Of a stretch of 25,214 nt of DNA, positions 15,288-21,180 are shown piece by piece. Position numbers and translations under genes: made by a program. Where the stretch lies: the NCBI GenBank assembly GCA_035629475.1, contig DASPHS010000132.1:1-25214 (forward strand), given 5' to 3'. The first letter of the stretch is position 1; each line of letters opens with the position of its first letter. The notes under the pieces are model-generated. The model saw only the letters and a list, made by a program, of their open reading frames with translations, was not told where the DNA came from and searched no databases. Source of the stretch: JARIHD01 sp035629475. Lineage in GTDB: Bacteria > Patescibacteriota > Saccharimonadia > Saccharimonadales > UBA4665.

Positions 15288-15293
15288 GTATGG

Positions 15294-15341
15294 CCAAAAG
15301 AATAGAGTCCAGTGCTAACGCGCTGGACTCTATTCTTTTGG
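15294..15341. terminator. 19-bp perfect hairpin terminator, stem includes the tRNA CCA end
   Basis: The arms 15294-15312 and 15323-15341 are perfect 19-nt reverse complements with a 10-nt loop. Each arm ends with TTCTTTTGG when read 5' to 3' in its own direction of transcription. It terminates the plus-strand gene ending at 15287 and also lies immediately downstream of tRNA-Leu on the minus strand. The three outermost bases of one arm (15339-15341) are the encoded CCA of the tRNA. Confidence 0.85.
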
Positions 15342-15423
15342 TGAGGATGAAAGGACTTGAACCTTCACGCCTTGCGGCATCAGCTCCTAAAACTGACGTG
15401 TCTACCAATTCCACCACATCCCC
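15339..15423 (-). tRNA. tRNA-Leu (anticodon UAG), CCA encoded
   Basis: An 85-nt class II tRNA on the minus strand. The acceptor arms GGGGATG and CATCCTC pair with one G-U, then discriminator A and an encoded CCA. D-arm GTGGAATTGGTAGACAC is leucine-like. Anticodon stem TCAGT/GCTGA closes the loop TTTAGGA, which puts UAG at positions 34-36, so it reads CUN leucine codons. The long variable arm GCC-GCAA-GGC and T-loop TTCAAGT complete the fold. It lies 21 bp after the rsmD stop on the same strand, so it is probably cotranscribed with rsmD or driven from within it. Confidence 0.97.
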
Positions 15424-15444
15424 GTGGTTGGTTCTCGGGCTATT

Positions 15445-15978
15445 TTAGCTGTTTTTGCGGAAAAATGCCAGTGTTGCGCGGCTATATGTACGTTGCTCTA
15501 CCAGCTCGAGCTCCGGCAGCTCTGGCAGTGCAGTATCTTTAGGCAGTGATAGCACGAAAATGCCGCCCGCTACGACGCGACCAGCCAGTTGCGCCAGCAG
15601 GCCCGGTTGCATGTCATCGTATGGTGGGTCGCACAACACCAGGTCAAACTGGGCGTCGGGATTGGTTGACAGCCAGCCGTTAGCCGAAGCCTTCACAAAG
15701 GTAATCTGGTCAGCAATATCCAGGTCGGCAATGTTAGCCGTAATGATCTTCTGGGCTGTCCTGTCCAGTTCGATGGCCACGACCGGTCCGGCGCCGCGGC
15801 TGATTGCCTCAAAGCTTAATGCACCGGAACCGGCAAAGGGGTCCAATACACTCAGGCCTTCAATATCACCGAGGATGTTGAACAGTGCACCGCGGGCCTT
15901 ATCGCTCATGGGATGGGTCTTGAAAGTGCCTGGCGCGTCAAAGCGGCGGTTGCCAAGGGTGCCGGTTATAACTCTCAT
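15445..15978 (-). CDS. rsmD: 16S rRNA (guanine966-N2)-methyltransferase
   Basis: A 177-aa class I SAM methyltransferase of the RsmD family, which methylates G966 of 16S rRNA during 30S assembly. It begins MRVITGTLGNRRF, a typical RsmD N-terminus. Then come PMSDKARGALFNIL, the SAM motif VLDPFAGSGALSFEAISRGA, the acidic residue in VVAIELD, and the catalytic DPPY in VLCDPPYDD. Length is normal. The ATG at 15978 overlaps the TGA of the upstream phospholipase-like gene in an ATGA arrangement, so translation is probably coupled. tRNA-Leu follows 21 bp after the stop. Substrate assignment rests on family similarity. Confidence 0.92.
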   Translation of the reverse strand: MRVITGTLGNRRFDAPGTFKTHPMSDKARGALFNILGDIEGLSVLDPFAGSGALSFEAISRGAGPVVAIELDRTAQKIITANIADLDIADQITFVKASANGWLSTNPDAQFDLVLCDPPYDDMQPGLLAQLAGRVVAGGIFVLSLPKDTALPELPELELVEQRTYSRATLAFFRKNS

Positions 15979-16799
15979 TGCTGTTTCTCCGTCAAGCCGG
16001 CGTCAATGGTAGCCGCATACCAGGCGAGGGCCACGGTTTTTACAATGGTTGGCACCAGGTGGTTGCGGACTTGCTTAGCGAGTTTGGGCGTCCAGCCGTG
16101 TTCGTAGTAGGCATCAAACATACCAAGGCTGCTCACCTCTTTGGCTTTGCGGCGGAACAGCTCGATGATGCCGTGCTCGTACAGCTCGCTGATATCTTTG
16201 TCGGTTAGTGCCAGCGACCGTGAGGAAAGCGGTGCGATGAGTGCTGCCACGCCCCATTCAAAGAACCCATGTGTTGACATGAGTCCACGAGGTCCCCACA
16301 TTTTCCAGTTGTTACGCACTTGCTCGCGTCGGGTTTCACCAGGTAGTACCAATTTTTCCTTGATGGTCGTACGGGTCTCGATGCCAGCACCACCCCGCAG
16401 CGCGGTCAGCGCCTCTTCGTAGGGGAAGTGATGGGCGGGTGTCAGCCCATCGACGAGGGCGTGCGCCAGCCACGAAGCCTCAAAGGCTGCGCGCACATCA
16501 TCCTTGGCTTTCAGAGCGACAATCAACCGGTCGTAGTGTGCTTCTATCAGGTCAGTGAGTTTGGTGTCTTTGACGTCGAAGGGCGACAGGTAGTGCCAGG
16601 GCTCATCCTGAGCCGGACTTTTGCGTTTGATGGCGTCAGGCCCATTGATGCCTTCGAAGTGGAGAATAGGCTTGATGCCGGGAAAGGCCTTGTCATCGTT
16701 GAGTCGAGCGCCGAGGATTCGTCGCGCAAGCTTATCAATTTTTTGGTGGGCGCCGACGATGCGGCCCGACATGGGTGTCAGGGTTGTTCCCGAATACAT
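15975..16799 (-). CDS. Putative zinc-dependent phospholipase C / S1-P1 nuclease-like protein
   Basis: Not assigned by overall similarity that I can confirm, but its metal-ligand pattern is telling. His18 (GAHQK), Asp55, His69 (PWHYL), the cluster His113-x3-Asp117-x5-His123 (HALVDGLTPAH), and His177-x3-Glu181 (HGFFE) follow the ligand order of Bacillus cereus phospholipase C. There the ligands are His14, Asp55, His69, His118, Asp122, His128, His142 and Glu146. The protein is 274 aa, all-helical by eye, and has no signal peptide; the secreted enzymes use the N-terminal Trp exposed after signal cleavage, which is missing here. It may therefore be an intracellular hydrolase of phosphodiesters. 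The start ATG at 16799 lies 12 bp after recG; ATG at 16772 is the alternative. Fold assignment is moderate, substrate unknown. Confidence 0.55.
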   Translation of the reverse strand: MYSGTTLTPMSGRIVGAHQKIDKLARRILGARLNDDKAFPGIKPILHFEGINGPDAIKRKSPAQDEPWHYLSPFDVKDTKLTDLIEAHYDRLIVALKAKDDVRAAFEASWLAHALVDGLTPAHHFPYEEALTALRGGAGIETRTTIKEKLVLPGETRREQVRNNWKMWGPRGLMSTHGFFEWGVAALIAPLSSRSLALTDKDISELYEHGIIELFRRKAKEVSSLGMFDAYYEHGWTPKLAKQVRNHLVPTIVKTVALAWYAATIDAGLTEKQQ

Positions 16800-16811
16800 G
16801 TATGGCTGGCC

Positions 16812-18848
16812 TTAGTTTAAATTGGTTACCGCACGCAAGTGACTTACATGCTTATACGTTATTGGGTATTGTAACAGATTTTCACCACGGTCTATATATT
16901 CCTGCGCGGCCGCCCGGGCGCTTGCAATCAGCTGAGTATCTGTTAATTTGGCGACGTGCAGGTCCAACTCGCCGTGTTGACTTGTTCCGTAGATAGCTCC
17001 AGGCCCTCGCAACTCCAGATCCAGCTCAGCCAGCTTAAAGCCGTCATTCGTTCGTTCCAGGGCTTGCAATCGCTGTGGCGGGGCTGAGGAATCGCTCATC
17101 ATCAGGTAGCAATAGCCGTTGTGGCCACCACGCCCTACCCGCCCTCTTAGCTGGTGAATCTGTGCCAAACCAAAACGATCAGCAGCTTCAATGAGCATAA
17201 TGCTGGCGTTGGGGACATCCACGCCGACCTCGATAACCGTTGTCGATACGAGGATATCCAGCTCGTGCTTAGTGAACTGCTCCATAATGGCTTGTTTTTC
17301 GAGCGGTTTCATTTTGCCATGCAGTAATCCTATCCGCCGGTGTTTAAAGTCATGCTTGGCCAATTGTCCATAGACCTGCTCAACAGACAGTGCCTTCATG
17401 GTGGCGGACTCGGTAATCAAGGGGCAAACGACAAACATTTGGCGGCCCGCTGCCAGCTCTGCGTCAATTTTGGCGTACAGCGTACTGCGGGAGTTAGGCG
17501 AGCATATCTCGGTCACTACTGGCTTGCGGCCAGCTGGCTTTGCATCAATAACCGATATATCAAGCTCGCCATACAATGTTAGTGCCAAACTGCGCGGAAT
17601 GGGTGTAGCCGTCAGGCTCAGGAGGTGCGGCATGTGACCAGCTTTAGCCATCAGCTTCTTGCGCTGTTCCACGCCAAAGCGGTGCTGCTCGTCAATAATG
17701 ACTAAGCCTAATGTATGCATATCCACCTTTTCCTGGATTACAGCGTGCGTACCGATGATGAATTGCACCCTACCCTCGGCAATCGTCCGGTAGGCACTGT
17801 TTTTCTGCTTGGTAGTCATGCCCCCGACCAGCAAGGCCACCCGGCTGCTGATGCCCATGGGGTCGAGCAGATTATAAATAGTGTCAGCGTGCTGACGGGC
17901 CAGCAGCTCTGTCGGCGCCATCAGGGCTACCTGAAAGCCTTCGGCCATGGCCATCAGCGCTGCCATGGTGGCTACGACAGTTTTGCCCGACCCCACGTCC
18001 CCTTCGACCAGGCGGTTCATGGGCTGCGTTTTTTGCATATCCTGATATATTTTCCAAACCACTTTACGCTGGGCATCAGTCAGTTTGAACGGCAATTTGC
18101 CCACAAAGTCTTTGGCGAGTTTGTCGTCGAACGGTATAGCCAGCGACACATCCTGCATGAGTTCGTACTTATTCAACAGGCTGGCCAGACTGAGCTCAAA
18201 GACTTCCTCGAAGCCCAAGCGCCGCCGAGCTGCTTCCAGGGCGTCATTACTCTCTGGAAAGTGCATCGTCTCTAGGGCGGATGACAAGGGCATTAGGTCT
18301 TCCCCTTCCAGCAGCCATGTCGGTAGTGTTTCTGGCTGTGCGCGTATCAGTGGTAGGACTTCACGTAGCATCTTGCGCAGCTGCACACTGGTCATGCCTT
18401 TGGTCTCACGGTAAACCGGCACAATGCGCGCCGTGTTAACGGGAAAGTCACTGGCCAGTTCCATGCTGGGATTCATAATGGCAAAACGGTTATGGCTTAG
18501 CTCGTAAGTACCAGAGATAAAGTAGGGTTGATTGGGCTTAATCGCCCGCTCGCGGTACGGCTGATTAAACCAAATCAACCGGACACTATCGGTTTCGTCA
18601 CTGGCTACGGCCTCGGTGATGTGCATCCCGCGCCGGACATATCGCCCGCGAACCTGCTTTATGACAGCCTGAATAGTTACAACGCCTGGTTTTAGCTGAT
18701 GGAGCGGCAGTATGGTTGAGAAGTCATTGTAGCGCCGGGGATAGTTCTCTATCAGGTCGCCAATGGTATGCAGGCCCATGCCGGCCAGCTTTTCAGCGAC
18801 GGCGTCACCAACGCCTTTAATGGCGGTCAGAGAACTATCCCACGTCAT
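16812..18848 (-). CDS. recG: ATP-dependent DNA helicase RecG
   Basis: A complete 678-aa RecG, which remodels stalled replication forks and Holliday junctions. The N-terminal wedge/OB region spans about residues 1-240. The helicase core has Walker A GDVGSGKT (283-290), APTELLARQH, GTHAVIQ, DEQH box IIDEQHRFG (386-392), SLTATPIPRSLALT, HGKMKPLEKQ, and VSTTVIEVGVDVPNAS. It ends with ADRFGLAQIHQLRGRVGRG and the RecG-specific C-terminal segment. The start ATG at 18848 has AAGGG only one base away; TATACT lies 6 nt upstream, so a leaderless start is possible. It follows the methyltransferase gene by 39 bp and precedes the phospholipase-like gene. Confidence 0.97.
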   Translation of the reverse strand: MTWDSSLTAIKGVGDAVAEKLAGMGLHTIGDLIENYPRRYNDFSTILPLHQLKPGVVTIQAVIKQVRGRYVRRGMHITEAVASDETDSVRLIWFNQPYRERAIKPNQPYFISGTYELSHNRFAIMNPSMELASDFPVNTARIVPVYRETKGMTSVQLRKMLREVLPLIRAQPETLPTWLLEGEDLMPLSSALETMHFPESNDALEAARRRLGFEEVFELSLASLLNKYELMQDVSLAIPFDDKLAKDFVGKLPFKLTDAQRKVVWKIYQDMQKTQPMNRLVEGDVGSGKTVVATMAALMAMAEGFQVALMAPTELLARQHADTIYNLLDPMGISSRVALLVGGMTTKQKNSAYRTIAEGRVQFIIGTHAVIQEKVDMHTLGLVIIDEQHRFGVEQRKKLMAKAGHMPHLLSLTATPIPRSLALTLYGELDISVIDAKPAGRKPVVTEICSPNSRSTLYAKIDAELAAGRQMFVVCPLITESATMKALSVEQVYGQLAKHDFKHRRIGLLHGKMKPLEKQAIMEQFTKHELDILVSTTVIEVGVDVPNASIMLIEAADRFGLAQIHQLRGRVGRGGHNGYCYLMMSDSSAPPQRLQALERTNDGFKLAELDLELRGPGAIYGTSQHGELDLHVAKLTDTQLIASARAAAQEYIDRGENLLQYPITYKHVSHLRAVTNLN

Positions 18849-18887
18849 ACCCTTAGTATAGCGTAGTTACGGTGGCAGTAGGGCTGC

Positions 18888-19676
18888 CTACTTGCCCTTT
18901 TTGACTAAAAAGAAGACACTAGGGCCAAAGTAGCTGCCGGCGAGCGTGGGCTGCAAGATGCCTTCGATGGCGAGCATCAGGTTTTTGGGCATGATCTTCT
19001 TGAGGCCTTGGCTGCGCAGGTTGGAGACCGATAGGATACGGTCGACCTTGAGGCCGGCGTGTGACAGCTGCTTGATAACTGTTTCTGGATTGTGGTTTAC
19101 AAAGGCAATCTCGTCCTCGGTCCGTTTGGCGGCAGAGCGAATATCAACAGGGTCGGTAGGCATTTTCTTGCCCTTCACAATGTGTTTGATACGGTTACGG
19201 GCATGAGAATAGTTGGCCACCTCAATGACTGCATAGCCTTCCGTGGACAGCACGCGGGCTATTTCGGCAAACTCCTGACTCGGATCAGGCAGATGGTGCA
19301 TCACACGAATCATGGTCAGTAGTTCGATGCTGCCATCAGGAAACTTCAGGTCATCGGCTTGCAGCAGTTTGCGCTCAATTTCAGGGTGGTCTTTCAGGTA
19401 CTTGGCAGCAATATCCAGCTGTTGCTGGCTTGGCTCAGCCAAGGTGACTTTATCGGCATACTGCTCAAGAAAGATACAGAGTCGTCCAAAGCCACCACCA
19501 ACATCGACAGCGGTTTTGAAATGCTTTCCTTCGAGCAGACGACGAATCGCCATCTCTTCGGCAGCGTGCTCGTAATCACGTCCATCCCAGTAACGGAGAT
19601 AGTTGTGGCTGGGGTCGTTATACTGGTCGGCGCGTTTTTTTGTTTTCGCAGGTTTGTTAACGGGTTCTTGTTTCAT
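18888..19676 (-). CDS. Class I SAM-dependent methyltransferase (UbiE-like)
   Basis: A 262-aa methyltransferase. The SAM-binding motif I is AVDVGGGFGRLCIF (about residues 56-69), followed by the acidic strand-2 end VTLAEPS, motif II LLQADDLKFPDGS, and the typical UbiE/Methyltransf_11 segment MIRVMHHLPDPSQEF. A lysine-rich N-terminus (residues 1-16) and Lys-rich C-terminus suggest a basic substrate or RNA, but this is speculation. YDPSHNYLRYWDGRDYEH-like N-terminal helices are usual for the family. It lies 20 bp after tyrS. No Shine-Dalgarno precedes the ATG at 19676; an extended -10 box TGCTATACT ends 11 nt upstream, so an internal promoter with a very short leader is likely. Confidence 0.85.
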   Translation of the reverse strand: MKQEPVNKPAKTKKRADQYNDPSHNYLRYWDGRDYEHAAEEMAIRRLLEGKHFKTAVDVGGGFGRLCIFLEQYADKVTLAEPSQQQLDIAAKYLKDHPEIERKLLQADDLKFPDGSIELLTMIRVMHHLPDPSQEFAEIARVLSTEGYAVIEVANYSHARNRIKHIVKGKKMPTDPVDIRSAAKRTEDEIAFVNHNPETVIKQLSHAGLKVDRILSVSNLRSQGLKKIMPKNLMLAIEGILQPTLAGSYFGPSVFFLVKKGK

Positions 19677-19687
19677 AGTTGCTTATA

Positions 19688-19696
19688 AGTATAGCA
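19688..19696 (-). promoter_or_regulatory. Extended -10 promoter element before the methyltransferase gene
   Basis: On the minus strand TGC-TATACT is an extended -10 element (TGn plus a 5/6 match). It begins just after the tyrS stop codon, with a poor -35 box inside tyrS. The predicted start point would leave about 4 nt before the ATG at 19676. Confidence 0.5.
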
Positions 19697-20953
19697 TTAG
19701 GCTAGCTCAATCAACGCCGAATCCTTGAAGGCCTTGCCTTTGCGGAGGAGGATTTTGCCTTGCTGAAAATCGGCATTTTCAAGTAGCTCTTTGGATGTTT
19801 TTACACCGTTTAGGGCAATAGCGTTACCTTGCAGTAAGCGACGGGCTTCACTCTTTGATGGCGCAAGCTGGGTTGCAGTAATTACTTCGAGTAAGTCATC
19901 ACCGGCCTTCGCTGATACGCTGGGTATCTCACGCCGGATGGCTGCGAGTACCTCGCCGTTTGCTTCACCGATGGCGGTGCGGCCGGTCAGGTATTCGGTA
20001 ACTGCTTCGGCAATGCGCATCTGTTCCTCGCCGTGCACCAACGTGGTCGCTTCTTGGGCGAGCCGTTTTTGGGCAAAGCGGTCGCGGGGGCTCTCGCGGT
20101 GCTGTGCCATGATGGCATCCAGTTCGGGCTTGTTGAGGAGGGTGTAGATTTTCATGTATTCTTCAACACCTTCATCATCGCTGTTAATCCAGAACTGGTA
20201 GAACTGCGTTGGTGATGTCATGGCAGGGTCAAGCCATACTGCGCCGTCTTCGGACTTGCCGAACTTTTTACCGGTCGCTTTATTAATGACAAGTGGCGTA
20301 GACCACACATGGGCTTCGTTGCCGGTGATGCGGCGGATGAGGTCCACGCCTGCAATACTGTTACCCCATTGGTCAGAGCCGCAGACTTGGAGGGTTACAC
20401 CGTATTCACGGTTAAGGTGCAGGAAATCGTAGCCCTGAATAAGCACGTAGCTGAACTCGGCGTAGCTGATGCCCGCGCCTTCTTCACCGAGGCGGCTTTG
20501 CACAAAATCGCGGCCCAGCATCTGGCGCATCGGTACGTGCTTGCCGACATCACGCAGGAACTCCAGGTAGTTCATGCCCTTAAACCAGTCGTAGTTGTCA
20601 ACAATGGTAAAGTCTTTACCGGCAAAAATATGCCGGTACTGGGCTGCGATGCCTGCATTATTGGCTGCAACTTCTTCAGCGGTCTTGAGGGTGCGCTCCT
20701 CGGCTTTACCATCGGGGTCACCGATAAGCCCGGTTGCGCCTCCAAGCAGCAGTACTGCCTTGTGGCCGTGGTCGATAAAGTGGCGCACCATCATGGCTGC
20801 GGCCAGATTGCCGATGGTCATTGAGGGTGCGCTTGGGTCGACACCGAAGTAAAAACTGATCGGGTCGCCATCGATGGCCTCGATGTTCTTAAACGTCGTC
20901 TGGTTTACAAATCCTCGCCACTGTAATTCTTCTGATAATGTCATATCCGACAT
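19697..20953 (-). CDS. tyrS: Tyrosyl-tRNA synthetase
   Basis: A complete 418-aa class I tyrosyl-tRNA synthetase. It contains GGATGLIGDPDGKAEERTL (about 71-89), LIQGYDFLHLNREYGVTLQV, the tyrosine-binding GSDQWGNSIAG, the second signature KFGKS (230-234), and a C-terminal S4 RNA-binding domain (RRLLQGNAIALNG). The first signature is unusual: DPSAPSMTIGNL, where most bacterial enzymes have HIGH; both histidines are replaced (Thr46 and Asn49). The start ATG at 20953 has AAGGAG 7 nt upstream, a good Shine-Dalgarno. The leader holds a 10-bp inverted repeat. It is the first gene of the unit that continues through recG to tRNA-Leu. Confidence 0.96.
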   Translation of the reverse strand: MSDMTLSEELQWRGFVNQTTFKNIEAIDGDPISFYFGVDPSAPSMTIGNLAAAMMVRHFIDHGHKAVLLLGGATGLIGDPDGKAEERTLKTAEEVAANNAGIAAQYRHIFAGKDFTIVDNYDWFKGMNYLEFLRDVGKHVPMRQMLGRDFVQSRLGEEGAGISYAEFSYVLIQGYDFLHLNREYGVTLQVCGSDQWGNSIAGVDLIRRITGNEAHVWSTPLVINKATGKKFGKSEDGAVWLDPAMTSPTQFYQFWINSDDEGVEEYMKIYTLLNKPELDAIMAQHRESPRDRFAQKRLAQEATTLVHGEEQMRIAEAVTEYLTGRTAIGEANGEVLAAIRREIPSVSAKAGDDLLEVITATQLAPSKSEARRLLQGNAIALNGVKTSKELLENADFQQGKILLRKGKAFKDSALIELA

Positions 20954-20978
20954 GCTACATCTCCTTGCATCAATAAAA

Positions 20979-21008
20979 TATATAAAAGATCTGGCTAGCT
21001 TTTATATA
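20979..21008 (-). repeat. 10-bp inverted repeat in the tyrS leader
   Basis: TATATAAAAG (20979-20988) and CTTTTATATA (20999-21008) are perfect reverse complements with a 10-nt spacer. On the minus strand the hairpin is followed by TATTTTATTG and then the tyrS Shine-Dalgarno. It could be a weak attenuator or an operator. Confidence 0.6.
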
Positions 21009-21053
21009 GATACTGGTGTCGAATGGGGTCCACTATGTTCATACTTGCAGATA

Positions 21054-21059
21054 ATTATA
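21054..21059 (-). promoter_or_regulatory. Possible -10 box for tyrS
   Basis: A perfect TATAAT on the minus strand lies about 100 nt before the tyrS ATG. The region 17 nt upstream (TCCAGG) is a poor -35 match, so the assignment is tentative. It would place the inverted repeat inside the transcribed leader. Confidence 0.4.
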
Positions 21060-21107
21060 CCTTACTCGAGGAACGACCTGGATATTTACTGCAATTTTGC
21101 TAATGAT

Positions 21108-21138
21108 TTGCGTGCTTCCTGGTGCGATTTGCTATAAT
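21108..21138 (+). promoter_or_regulatory. Extended -10 promoter for the PBP1A gene
   Basis: TGC-TATAAT (21130-21138) is a perfect extended -10 element. TTGCGT (21108-21113) lies 19 nt upstream as a modest -35. The mRNA would start near 21145 and carry a leader of about 36 nt with AAGG repeats before the ATG. Confidence 0.8.
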
Positions 21139-21180
21139 GAACGGCAGATAACTTAGCCGTGGGAGCAATAAGGTATAAGG

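Noticed and set aside
21141..21160. Hairpin ACGGC-N10-GCCGT just after the PBP1A -10 box
   Set aside because: The predicted transcription start (near 21145) lies within the left arm, so the hairpin may not exist in the RNA; only 5 bp.
20979..21180. Possible T-box riboswitch upstream of tyrS
   Set aside because: No T-box consensus (AGGGTGGNACCGCG) or long structured leader is visible; only a simple inverted repeat.
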